64,000 bases of DNA from Cheiracanthium punctorium (Eukaryota > Arthropoda > Arachnida > Araneae > Cheiracanthiidae). Position 1 is the first letter of the stretch. Each line of letters begins with the position of its first letter. Made by a program: the position numbers and the translations under genes. Positions 23,350 through 34,908 of this stretch are shown piece by piece. The notes beneath the pieces are model-generated. The model worked only from the letters and a program-made list of their open reading frames with translations. It was not told where the DNA came from and did no database searches. The stretch spans positions 744,001-808,000 of the forward strand of contig JAWZYV010013274.1 in the NCBI GenBank assembly GCA_038373885.1, written 5' to 3'.

Positions 23350-23564
23350 TATACTGTAATATCACTTATTTTCGCGAGCCGTGATTTTCGCGAAAATGAA
23401 GATGTCGGTAATTTCGCGAGCTGAAAATTTCACGAATTTTATATAAATAGAATCGAAATTTGAACCGAAAATGTTTCGCGAGGCTTTAATTTTCGCAATT
23501 ACGACGGGTTCGCGGAAGTCGCGAAAATTAAAGCCTCGCGAAAATAAGTGATTTTACAGTATAT
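23350..23564. mobile_element. MITE with CTGTAA(T/A)ATCAC ends
   Basis: The left end TATACTGTAATATCACTTAT is mirrored by the right end, which reads backwards as TATACTGTAAAATCACTTAT. Both continue TTTCGCGAG. The interior is rich in TTTTCGCGA motifs in both orientations and lacks coding sequence. TA at both borders fits a Tc1/mariner-type non-autonomous element of about 0.21 kb. Confidence 0.85.
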
Positions 23565-24144
23565 AAAACATTTTCAGTACTATTGATAAATCAGTTACTA
23601 TTGATGAATATTTTCGGACATGATATTAAAGTTATAAAACAAATATATTCCATTTTATGTTTGTACGTAATATATAATTTATTGTAATTTTTTTAACAAC
23701 AATTTTTACCGGACACCGAAAAGAATTCCAATACAGTATACTCTACAATTTACAATTCTTTATAGCATTTTTTAGACATATTAATCTACTTCAAACAAAA
23801 CAGAATTTATAAATGTTATTTAGGATCACAAAGTGATGATTTTGATCGAAAATGGTATCTGCAGTGATTATAGTTTTTTAGAGGAGCAACCAAAAGAATT
23901 TCAATGCACTACTGTCTATGGCAGTGTAGAAATAATCATACTTTTCGAGCACAATACAAGAAGTATATACAATTATAACTGTTCACTCTTCTGCTTGAAG
24001 AAGGAAATAATATTCTTTTAGAGGATCTCGCAAATTTAAATTAATAGCGATATACAGCTTTTGGGGTTTTTACTGTATATTGTTCATGTTTCTTCATGCT
24101 AATTTTGGATCATTTATTATTAAGCGTTTTGTGGAACATTTATT
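23565..24144. other. AT-rich DNA, no gene seen
   Basis: A single 62-codon open stretch (23833-24021) gives no recognisable product. Confidence 0.5.
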
Positions 24145-24433
24145 TGTGTGATTATGGCAACGCTACGCTAGGGCGATCTGTCAAGGATGGGGGATGCCTT
24201 GGTAGGAGGACTTTATAAGGGTAAAATAAAATAACAAAAAACTTGGTAAAATAACACCATAAGGATTACTTGGTTACTTTCTAAGGGGTTCTAACGCGTA
24301 TTCACGTTACATCTGTAGAAAACCTACCAAAAATCCAGACCGTTAGATCGACAGCCGCGCGATGGGACCCGAACCCCAGACCTTGACACTTCGGCCGTTT
24401 ACCATTTTCAGTGATATAACAACTGTGCCATGA
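24145..24433 (-). mobile_element. tRNA-derived SINE (family 1), with an internal insertion
   Basis: On the minus strand the head GGTAAACGGCCGAAGTGTC is followed by GGGGTTCGGGTCCC, the best-preserved box B in this family. The shared body comes next: CGCGCGGCTGTCGATCTAAC, TCTACAGATGTAACGTG and AATACGCGTTAGAACC. The tail contains AGATCGCCCTAGCGTAGCG. Compared with the copy at 25464-25552, this one carries about 60 extra AT-rich bases (about 24219-24278), bounded by near-repeats of ACTTT(A/C)TAAGG. Confidence 0.85.
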
Positions 24434-25463
24434 AATAATAAAAATATGTCAAATACTATTACACGGGGAAATATTTGGATTATTATTTTAATTGAATGTT
24501 CTACGGACTCCGTACTGAAAGACAGCCATTTCCAAGTGACATCATCGCCAATTTCGAACGAAAAATTTGAACGAAATATATTATGAAAATAAATCAATGA
24601 AAACAACTTTAGTTCCATCTAATTTATCAACATCTTTTGAACCTCATTAAATCCTAAAGTCAAATTGTTTTGTTTTTTTTTTCCTGAAAAATAACAACTA
24701 AATTTCTCATCCGCAGAAACAAATTTACTCCATTAATACGCTCTGTAATCCAGAGGAGCAAGATCATTTTTCAAGCCATCTATTATTCACACAAAATTTG
24801 AATGCAAATAGAAATACAAATTGTTTGCATTAATAAATGTTGGAACAATATCATAAATGTAATGCGAAACTTAAGAACCGGGCGATGAAAAATACAGATT
24901 ATTTATATACTGAAACAAACGTAATTCAGATTTATGTTCCAACAACTGAGGCTCTGATGGTGTTTTAGATAGATATGTATGTTTCATAGAAATTGAATTG
25001 TTCAAACTTATAATTTCGATCAGTCTACAAATTTATCATAATTTTAGTATCCCAGTATGTGCTAATTAAATTTATATGAGTTTGAATATTTATTTGTGTT
25101 ATTTATCTTGTCACAGTGTATTATGAAATTGAAACGGCTGCACTGTTTTCTTTGAGAATATCTTAGATTATCTCTATCTAGCTGCTTTGTTCAATGTTTA
25201 ATGATTTAATGCAACTACTGTTACACTTCGATGATGATGAAAAATAGAAATCGCTTCGTTTATGAATAAAAAAATTTACGAAGTTATGAGTGACAGTAAA
25301 AGCAAAGCAAATTAATTAATTATTAAAATAATGAAAGAATTGCAGTCTTCAATGCTAAACACTCATACAAAGTAAAGAACATTTTCTTTCAAATTATTTC
25401 TTTGAATTAAGTTTCAAATTGTTCAGTTGTAAAAGAATGTAGCTTTTATTTAATTGATTGATT
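24434..25463. other. AT-rich DNA, no gene seen
   Basis: Nothing recognisable. Confidence 0.5.
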
Positions 25464-25552
25464 GTGTGTGATTATGGCAACGCTACACTAGGGCGATCTG
25501 CCAAGGGGGGGATGGTGCTTTGGTAGGAGGACTTTCTAAGGGGTTCTAACGA
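25464..25552 (-). mobile_element. SINE family 1, tail fragment
   Basis: Matches the tail half of the copy at 24145-24433 almost base for base (GTGTGATTATGGCAACGCTA, GGGCGATCTG, TGGTAGGAGGACTTTCTAAG). It stops at GGGTTCTAACG, so the tRNA-like head is missing. Loss of the 5' part is typical of incomplete reverse transcription. Confidence 0.85.
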
Positions 25553-28500
25553 GTGGCTTTTATTTAAAGTCGCAAACAAAGAGTAAAAGTGGTGTGCAGT
25601 AAAATTAAGTTATATTTTTCAATAAGCTTTGTTTAAATATTGCTATTTTAAAGAAAACACTTGAAAATGTAAGTAAAATTTGTTGAAATATACAAAAATA
25701 GGTTATATATTAATCTCGTATATTGAGCTATTGTGAGTTAAATCTATACATTTATACATATTTGGAGAACTGAGTTCAATATTTAAATTTTCTTCTGCGA
25801 ATTAAGCAATTTATATCAGTAAAAAAAAATTTCAATGCAGTCAAACAAAACATTTAAAGTTTAATTACGGAAGAAATTCAAATTATGCTGTATTGTGAAT
25901 GTTTTATTATAAATTATCTGGACGTATCTACATATAATTATTCCAAAATGAAATAGACATAAAAAATTATACTTTTAGATTTGGATAGCTCGGAAATTTT
26001 GAAATGTATTATTATTATTATTATTTTAAGTTTATCCGAGGAAAATGTATGAGTAGCATATATCGTTCATTCTCTTACAGTATTAAATCGTAATCATGAA
26101 AAAATTAATTGCATACTACAAAAGTAAAAAAAAATTGCGTGATTTATTTATTTCAATTTAATAAAATAACAATGACTAAGTTTTCTTCGTCAAAGAAGTA
26201 TATCTAAATTTAGCTTTTAAAGATAGTAGTAGTTAAATCAGAAGCTAAAACTTATAATATACTAATTAATACAAATTCAATTTTCTTTGTTCTGAAGTTT
26301 TTAACTAACAAATTATGCATGAACACCATTATGTTAGATATTCAGACGATATCATACAATTACCAAATAAGAAATTATGAATTTTTTAGTCCAAGTTACA
26401 TCATTTATATAGAAAGACACCAGTATATTGTTAATAAGCAATAAAAAATCCTAGACTAACTTAGAAGGATCTAATTAAAGTAAAATTATAAATGATAAAA
26501 TAGACTAATTTAACAATATTGGCTAATATTATAATTCCTTGAGATAGCCTTCAAGCCCTGGTGCTTTATTAGGCCCGGCCCTTGAGAATACCAAATATTT
26601 AGTTTTAAAAGAAAAAAAATCCCAATTCATTGTTAAAAGAAATGGAGTTAATATGTCATATGATTCATGGCTTTTTGTTGTTTGATTATATTGTAGGCTT
26701 CTGTGCTTCAAGCAGACAACTCTTGGTAGAATAATATTTTCACAGAGATACACGTGATTTTTTGGGGTGGGGGAGGTGTGTATCTATTTCAGATATTTCA
26801 TGCCGACATCATTGTTAGGAGCCCTCAACCCGAGTTATGTCTAAGTCAAAAATTTTCAAAATCGTGCTCTTATAACCCTGCCGATTTACAAAATAAACGC
26901 TAGTTAGATTAATGAAAAAACCTACAGATTTCAAATTTTCAGGTATATGTTGAAAAAGTAACGCAGTGTGTACATAGATTCTGAAATGCTAAAAGGACCG
27001 GCCCCAATTGTAACATCATCGGGCCCCGGGACTTCATATATTTCGGGAATCGTTTCTTGAAAATACAGCAGCAAATTAACAAATTTTTCTAAAATTATAT
27101 ACTACTTATGTTCTCCCATCTTTTTCTTTCACTCATTAAGCCTGTACGTCGAGTCTGAAAAAAATCTATTTTTTTCCATGGTCTCCCCCGCCTAACCTCC
27201 CAACAATAGTTAATAAACTTGTGTTGGCTCACTTTTACGAACGTAATTTTTCAGTTTGCATGTAAAACTCAATACAATCTTTTCCCCGTAGATTTTATAC
27301 AAGCAGGTTCATGCATTATATCACTTTAATCTAATTTCTCAGTTGAATCACCTGAAATCCAAGAAAAAGTTCTCAAATTCTCAGACACACCTACCACTAC
27401 TGTATAGTATTCAGACGTTGACATGCCGTCATTTGTAAATAATGAAGTCTGACGAACTCAAATAATCAGTCAGCTTATATAAATACTAAGCGGGAATCGT
27501 GAAAAGTAAGAAAAAAAAGTATTTTAGTAAGCAATGAAAAACTTCATGATATCTAAAGTAATTTAAAATTCGAGCTGATTCTCTATAGATTTCTTTTTTT
27601 ACAAAATATCTAACTATTCGTAGGGTAAATCGATTTCTTGAAGTAAAAATTTGGGGGACCTATAAATCTGAAGGCCTCGGTCAAATGTCCGAATTGTCCA
27701 TGCTGTAATGAGGCCCTCTAAAAGAAGACAGATGAAAAATTACACATAAGTCTGAAACCCCTGGAATGTTTGTGTGTGTATCAATCAAGCCTCTTCCCCC
27801 TGCATAATGAAACAAAATAAATAAACAAATAACCCAAAAAAATAAAGAAAGAAAGGATTTCTTCGAAAATCTTTCTGAAAAGAAAGAATATTTACATATG
27901 CAACTTCGTTAAAAAAAAGAAATAACATATTAAATTCAAACCGATAGCAATAACATTCAAAATAATGGCCAGAAAGCTCGCATTATGACTCTAATTTACC
28001 GAAAACAAATTTATGTCATTAATTCCTTCCTCGTGTTTGAAGCGTAAGCCTATTTTTCAAACAATTTATTATTCACACAGCCCTTGAATTTTAGGGAGAG
28101 TGAGGAAATAAATAGCTTTTATTTGACAGTTGGGAATAACAGCACAAACACCCACCAGAATTTAACAGTCAAACAAAGGAAAAATTTCGAAAAATTATTT
28201 ATTTGCGAACGGAAAGATAATTCAGATTTATGTTCCAAGCAAGCTATTGTTCGCTGGTGTTTAAGAAAGATATATTCTGCGATAATTGAAATCATGAGTG
28301 CTTTCTGGACGTGAATAAATATTGATGCGCTTTGATTTATCTCATAGATTTATTTCAAACTGCAGCAGTGACAGACGTGTACACATGCTTGCATGTGTAT
28401 TTTTATTGCATAAACCGCATGCAAGGTTACATTTATCTAATTTTCAAATTTTGTCAGTTGTTATTTGAAACCGTGTTTTTCGAGAATCATCATTCAAAAT

Positions 28501-30072
28501 GGTGAAAAATTAAAGAAACTTTTCAAAAATGTCAACAGAGTTACGTAGCTTTGCTACGATGCTTTCCCATTGGTTTGTTGTAGTGAAGCAGACGAATAAA
28601 ATAACTTATTTTGTATGTTTCATTTAGCTATACCCTTTCATTAAGTTTTAGCTTAGAACTTAGGTTTCTTTTAAAGAAAGGTATATATGGAACCTTTTTT
28701 CCCCAATACTATAATAGAATTTTATTAGATTAATTACCCTCCAATTAATAATTTTTGATATTTTTACCGCTCAATTCTCAAAATACATCACTCTAAATGT
28801 TGCAATATGTTAAAACTTAGTACAACTACCTCGAAAGTAGTTTTATCTCAAATTAAAATCTAAATAACATTATACACTTGTATTATACGGTCTGAGATAA
28901 CTACAGCAATTCTCATGTCAAGTTCTGTGTAATACTAATTCAGACATTACAAAGTTAATTCATATTCTTTTACATTCTAACACAGGCTAATAAAGCAGTA
29001 ATTATTTACAAATTAATAAAAGTTCTTTAAGAATATTGAGAACTTAAGTTAGGAGTTATCATGGAATGAAAAGAAACTTAAAATTTTAGGATAACAAATT
29101 AAAACTGCCAAATCATGCATTTCAATTGCACGGATATGTTTAAAAAAGCAACGTAATACATTTATGCTTTTAATACCATAATATGTCTGCCCTAATCTAA
29201 CATAATCACTGCAGCATACTGACTAAGTACCTTACAAAGTGATGTTCTAGACTCACGAATTATACCAAGTAATCAATCAACCTCGTCTAACAGTCAAACT
29301 TGCTCACGTAAGCCCCCTGCTTTCTGATCTGTAACAAGATTGAATAGATAGCTGACACTTGACAAAAGTAATAATACCTATATAGTATTTATTTTTAAAT
29401 GACTAAAGAATAAATGTACATGTATGAATAGTATTTAGTGCGTGTACGCGAAATGTTCATGAAAATTACGAGCTACCAATTTTTCTGGACAGGCAATCAA
29501 AAAATCAAAACAAAGAAGGCGCACAAACCTTTTATATAAATGAAAAATACTCAAAAATGTTGCTGGCATGTAAAAATAAGTCTTTCTAAAAAACGCGCGT
29601 AAGATAATAAAAACTGGTCGTACATTTCGAGAGGTACGAAAATCCTCCTTCCGTCAACAAAAAACATTCGCCAATTCACACGCTGTTAAAAAGGCAAAAA
29701 AAAAAAAAAAATTAAATTAAATATAAACAAAATCTTTATATTTTAACGAAAGCAATTTTATCTCTTTCTAATTAGTTATCTTTAATTTTTACCTTTATTT
29801 TTTATTTTATATCTCGTGTGGATTCACGAATATTTTACTGCTAACGAAGAGAGGATTTTAAAAGTAACTCTTGTAATGCATGTTCACTTTTTAATGCCTT
29901 ACACTTTTTTTCACGAGATGATATGATTTATTTTTTTTACTTTCCAATTATATTCAAAGGGCATGAAAAGTTACAGAAAAATAATAACTGAAAAGAAAGA
30001 TAAAACTAAAGGTTTAAATACATATATACATATATAAGCATTAAAATAGTGTCACATTTATAGGTTAACTTA
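25553..30072. other. 4.5 kb of AT-rich DNA, no gene seen
   Basis: Very AT-rich with (ATT)n at about 26005-26025. Scattered short GC-rich islands contain GGGCCC-like strings near 26573, 26998-27035 and 27671-27715. These could be debris of an old transposon, but no borders or coding frame could be defined. The 76-codon frame at 28084-28314 has no recognisable product. A poly-A run lies near 29696-29711. Confidence 0.5.
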
Positions 30073-31481
30073 CACTGCTGGCCACCCAAATTGCAACACC
30101 AAGAAAAACAAGAGATATCACAACAAAATTTATTGTGTAGATAACATGTTGACCAAGTATCAAATGATTAAATTTACAGCATTCTATGAAGCGTGGTTCC
30201 TGCCAAAATCAGTACCCAGAGTAGCCGCCGTTGTTGGAGATCACAGCTGCCACACGCCTCGGCATTGATTCAAAGAGACTTTGAATGTGTTCTTGGGGTA
30301 CAGCAGACCAAGCAGCTTCCACACGTTGCCAAAGTTGATCTGGTGTGACAGCTGGGGATGAACTCTGGGTCAGTCGTTGAGCAACCATGGACCACATGTT
30401 TTCTATCGGCGAAAGATCCGGAGAGCGCGCCGGCCAGGGAAGCAATTCAATCTGGTGATTGACGAAGAACCCTTGGACAATGCGTGCCACGTGTGGCCGT
30501 GCATTATCCTGCTGAAATATGGCTGTTGGCAAGCCCTGAAGGTAAGAAAGGACAACTGGCTCCAACACCTCGGAGATGTAGCGCTGGCTGGTTAAAGTAC
30601 CGGCAATGCGTACTAGAGGAGTGCGAGAGAGATATCCGATACCGCCCCATACCATAATACCCGATGCAGGACCAGTGTGACGGTGCATAATGCAGCTGTT
30701 CAGCATCCTCTCTCCACGGTGTCTCCAGACTCGAATCCGACCGTCGTGGTGTTGCATACAGAAGCGTGACTCGTCAGTAAAGAGAATTTCATTCCATTCT
30801 GTCGTCCACATCCTTCTTTCATCGCACCATTGGCGGCGGAGACGTCTGTGGTTCCGCGTCAGAGGTAGACAAAGCAACGGACGTCTTGCGGACAGACCAT
30901 TCTGCTGTAAACGACGTCGAATGGTACGCGCAGACACTGGATGATGCGTTACAGACTGAATCTGCTGTGATATGGTTCGTGATGTGACTGAGCGGTCCGT
31001 CACTGCCATGCGTACAATCTGCCTGTCATCACGTGACGTGGTGCACTGAGGTCGATGCGGTCGATCACGTCTGTCCGTCGTACCCTCCTGCACCCAACGA
31101 TCACATATCCGCATCACAGTTGTTTGGTTTCGTCCAATACGACGACCGATTTCCCTGAAAGATAACCCACAATCTCGGTATGCCACTATCCTTCCTCTGT
31201 CAAACTCGGATACTTGATCAAAAGATGATCGTTGTTTCCTACGAGGCATAATTTATCGTTTTTTTGAAAAAAAAGCAAGAAAAACACAATTGCTGTACTT
31301 GAAACCGTCGAAATCTCCAAGCCTTAAATAGCGCTTTGAGGTGGCGCCACAGGCGCGCTTGATGTGCGTCTGCGCTGAAATTCTAATCATTTGCATATCT
31401 CACCTCAGCTAATGCATGTTGTAAATTTCATATTATTTGCATGCTTCCTTCAGGGTGTTGCATTTACGATGGCCAGCAGTG
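30073..31481 (-). mobile_element. Complete Tc1-like transposon, 1,409 bp
   Basis: The ends CACTGCTGGCCACCCAAATT and, read backwards from the right, CACTGCTGGCCATCGTAAAT form inverted repeats continuing TGCAACACC. TA flanks both sides (30071-30072 and 31482-31483). The transposase gene lies on the minus strand and is unbroken. Both end sequence and protein differ from the 9-kb element, so this is a separate lineage. Confidence 0.94.
30209..31249 (-). CDS. Tc1-like transposase, intact (346 aa)
   Basis: Transposase of the Tc1/mariner superfamily. It would cut the element at its ends and insert it at TA dinucleotides. It starts at a true ATG (31247-31249), giving MPRRKQRSSFDQVSEFDRGR, a canonical start for the family, and stops with TGA at 30209-30211. 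Helix-turn-helix regions occupy about residues 12-60 and 70-115 (FREIGRRIGRNQTTV; ARTIRRRLQQNGL). The catalytic triad is D159 (LFTDESRF), D248 (FQQDNARPH) and E283 (SPDLSPIENMW). D248 and E283 are 34 residues apart, the standard DD34E spacing. The C-terminus SMPRRVAAVISNNGGYSGY is complete. There are no stops or frameshifts, and the length is normal. With intact TIRs around it, it is a plausible functional autonomous copy. It is closer in sequence to the truncated 20-kb gene than to the 9-kb gene. Confidence 0.95.
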   Translation of the reverse strand: MPRRKQRSSFDQVSEFDRGRIVAYRDCGLSFREIGRRIGRNQTTVMRICDRWVQEGTTDRRDRPHRPQCTTSRDDRQIVRMAVTDRSVTSRTISQQIQSVTHHPVSARTIRRRLQQNGLSARRPLLCLPLTRNHRRLRRQWCDERRMWTTEWNEILFTDESRFCMQHHDGRIRVWRHRGERMLNSCIMHRHTGPASGIMVWGGIGYLSRTPLVRIAGTLTSQRYISEVLEPVVLSYLQGLPTAIFQQDNARPHVARIVQGFFVNHQIELLPWPARSPDLSPIENMWSMVAQRLTQSSSPAVTPDQLWQRVEAAWSAVPQEHIQSLFESMPRRVAAVISNNGGYSGY

Positions 31482-31867
31482 TATTTGAATACAGAAAAAT
31501 GGAAAGTAAGTAAGCGATTTAGTTAAGGTAAAAATTGCAGCTTCATCATCCTTTATAATAAGTTTGGCTATCAAATATTTACTTCTAGTCGTTTCTACCA
31601 TATCAAAATCGATAACAAAAGAAGGTCAGGAAAAATGAAACTTTTTAAGCCTATTTTACGGTTATTTGTAATATATATTTTTCAGAGTCCGATTTCTCTC
31701 AAAATAGAATGCATTTTAGATGATTTTCAACATTACAAAAGTATTATCTACATTAATGCATTCTAATTTTATTGAAATTACAAAAGCAAACTCTGTTTTT
31801 TTTTAAATATTTTCATTGTGTATGTATTCTTTAATAGAAATTTACCGTTGCGCTTACATTTAAAAAT

Positions 31868-31910
<43 letters not shown>

Positions 31911-32167
31911 TAGACTGAACCCAGTAAAACTACAGTTGAGGGCAAACTATTTATCGACTACTCATCGACTTTAGTTTTGTTAGGAGATGACTACACTCAA
32001 AAAATAAAAGTCACGGCGGGCAGGTCGGCACTGTGGGGGGGATTGGGGAAGCAAACAGATGTATACAATGTTTCGCCGAGTTGAATGTAAAACATTATTG
32101 CGTGGCATTGCTTAGTAAATCGCTGCATCTTAATTATATGAGCCATTCTCACAAGGACCTACTGTTT
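31482..32167. other. AT-rich DNA with a 40-bp poly-T run
   Basis: A poly-T tract of about 40 bases (31869-31909) follows the Tc1 element. It could be the reverse-strand A-tail of a retroposed sequence, but nothing identifiable precedes it. No gene seen. Confidence 0.5.
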
Positions 32168-32434
32168 AAATAAATAAAATCTTTGTGTAAAAAACACACA
32201 TAAAATTATACTTATAGGAAGGGACGATCGTTTCGACCGAAAATTTTTTCAGTCTTCATCAGTCGTATACTTCGTTTCACGAAACAGTGGGAACTCTTTT
32301 CCCACAGTACAGAGTTCCCACTGAGACGAAGTGTGACGGCTGATGAAGTCTGAAAATTTTTTGGGTCGAAACGATCGTCCCTTCCCAAAAGTATCATTTT
32401 ATGTGTGCTTTTTACACAAAGATTTTATTTATTT
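32168..32434. mobile_element. 267-bp long inverted repeat (foldback/MITE-like)
   Basis: The left arm from 32168 (AAATAAATAAAATCTTTGTG) pairs with the right arm ending 32434 (CACAAAGATTTTATTTATTT). The arms continue inward for about 110 bp: GGAAGGGACGATCGTTTCGA with TCGAAACGATCGTCCCTTCC, then TTCATCAGTCG with CGGCTGATGAA. A smaller inner hairpin (GTGGGAACTC / GAGTTCCCAC) occupies the centre. No coding sequence. The outermost bases are AT-rich, so exact borders and target duplication are uncertain. Confidence 0.8.
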
Positions 32435-34754
32435 CGTCTTTTAACACCAGTATTTTGAGTATTTTGTCTGACCTTCTGTTAGCCACTGCGCATGAGCTAT
32501 GAATTATGAGCAGCTATGCGACCGCCGTAACACGTCACTGACATTCTAGTTCATATTCTGAGCCACCGGTTGTGGCAGAAATGAGTATAAAAGTTTTTTC
32601 ATTACTTTTGGAATAGACTTTGTACATTAAAGAAAAGTAAATAACAAGGAGCTGTAAGGAACAGCTCGGATAGTTGCTACAAATGACAGCTTTTAACTCT
32701 TAAAATATTTTCGAATGCGCACAGTTCTCCATATATTCTTATGAATAATACTTGGCAGATGGACATACCCAGAAATACCTCTTCTGGCCATGGTGACAAA
32801 TGTCCATTCAGTATTATAAATGATTCACATGACAAGACTAAATCTTCCACCAAGTTCGATAGTCTCTGAAAGCTCTTAGTATCAAATTAAAAAGTTTTTT
32901 AGTAATAGTAAGTGCTATACCATTAACAGTAATTTCTTGAAAGAACAAAGATTTTCCTAGATACTACCACTAACAATTAAGCTCTGAGTGGCAAGTTCAA
33001 GAAATTATTAGGTGGTAGTGTCAAACCATTTATAATAATTTTTAGTGAATGAATACAACCCCCCCCCCTAAAAATGTCCACGAAAAACTAATATTTTTGC
33101 ATAAAGTTCATGAAGTTATTAGTAATACCATTTGTAAATTTTCTTGAGCGATTACAGATCTTCCAAAAAATGTCTGCTAAATCTAAAATATGGAAAACTG
33201 TAGGGATATGTATGCATATTTGCTCATAATCACCACCAAATTAAACACACTTTGAAAAATCAAAACTAATTTTATACAATTCTAAACAAATTAACTAGCC
33301 TAAATCCTCCTTAACTTGCTTGATAATATCTCTTAACCTGAGAACATTCACGCATATAGCCATGCACCATATGATATTTATTCGTGTGATACAGATATTA
33401 TGTAAATTAGGTATATCACATGATTTTTTAGAACTGTATATATTTTACTGTTATATTTTTCGTACGAAATAGCTTATTTTAATTTGCATATAAAATTTAA
33501 CATGCTTTTAATACATAAATTGATCAACCGATAAAGCGAACAGCTAATGGCATCTATACCCATGCTGTCAGATGAAAAAGATTCAATTACACAGTTTTAC
33601 CATTCATTAAAAATGCAAAGGCTGTTCTGGACAGAAACTACTGCATATTTTAAAACATGCTAACTTTGATCTTAATTTTATAGTCCGTTTTACGCACTTG
33701 AGCATTTCCCACTAAATAATTCTGATTTAATCCACGGTGCCTGTTATATGCGCTCACAACTGCCGTCATATCACCCTGAACTCAGCTTTACGTAGAAGAT
33801 ATTCTTAATGAACTGAATTCAATTTCTGTTCGCCTTCTCTAAATTTCAGATTAGTTAATGAATACTTATTCTCCACAAAGACATTACAGCACAGTAATTA
33901 TGACACACAGCGAGTAATTATTATCTGCAAATTACAATAATCTCACTCCCAGTAAATTATGATAAAATTTCAACTCAAATAGTCATGACCGTTCATGAAA
34001 TTCAGACAGACTCCTTTGTTCCAGTGCATTGTGTAGCGGTTAAAATGAATTTAAACTGAACGGAAGCATTTTTTGTCTTGTGGTCAACTGTTACACTAGA
34101 TGGCATGCTGTTATTCGTTACAACAAAAAAAAGCTTGAGATTTATAACTCTTTTAATTATAAAAAGCTAACATTTTATTGCACATGTAATCAATAAACAG
34201 AAAAAATAGATTCGAGTGGACAGTAAAAATTCATTTTGTTTGAAATAATGGGGATATATAATATTTTAGTTAAAATGGCAACATTTGGATTTTAGTGGGT
34301 AAAAAAAAACTAGCTTTCATAACTATCCAGATACACATAAATTTATGAAATGTATATTTTATTTCAACAATGTCTATAAATGACAAAATAGCTACTATAT
34401 TCGTATTTAAAAAATGCTTACATTACAAAATTATGAAATAAATAATGTATAAAAAATAACTGAATTACTGAAGTTTGAATGTTAATAAAACCTTGTTTCA
34501 TTCAGTGAGTTAACAATATTTCACCTTTGAAATTTTCCACAATCAGCCATCATGTAACAGCTGATAGTTAAAGTTATGCGCATGCGTTACTAGGTGCTAC
34601 TTCTATCTAAGTCTCATCCAAGGTAAAGTATATCATTGCAATGCCAAATGGAGATGATGCACTATTCTTATGCTACCATATTTTTAAATGACGTTTAATG
34701 AGGGCAATTGACATTTACAGTCATTGGCCACTCTGTGTTGGAAAACATTGGTCA
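32435..34754. other. AT-rich DNA, no gene seen
   Basis: Contains a C9 run near 33060. Nothing recognisable otherwise. Confidence 0.5.
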
Positions 34755-34908
34755 CTTTATTTTGGAAGCATCTAACAGGTGGACCAATTTCACCTCCTAT
34801 AAAGGAGCGGATGAAATGACACCGAAGCCCAAGCTGGGAATCGATCATGGACCCGTGATGTAGTAGAATTTTACTTTAACCAATATACAACCCGGACTTC
34901 CGGCTACC
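34755..34908 (-). mobile_element. tRNA-derived SINE (family 2)
   Basis: On the minus strand it begins GGTAGCCGGAAGTCCGGGTT, then TATTGGTTAAAGTAAAA (box A-like), then CATGATCGATTCCCAGC (box B), then the body GCTTCGGTGTCATTTCATCC and TTTATAGGAGGTGAAATTGG. The body matches 43431-43575, which lies in the opposite orientation. Confidence 0.75.

Noticed and set aside
26529..27720. Scattered GGGCCC-rich fragments
   Set aside because: They look like debris of a GC-rich element, but no ends, order or target duplication could be established.
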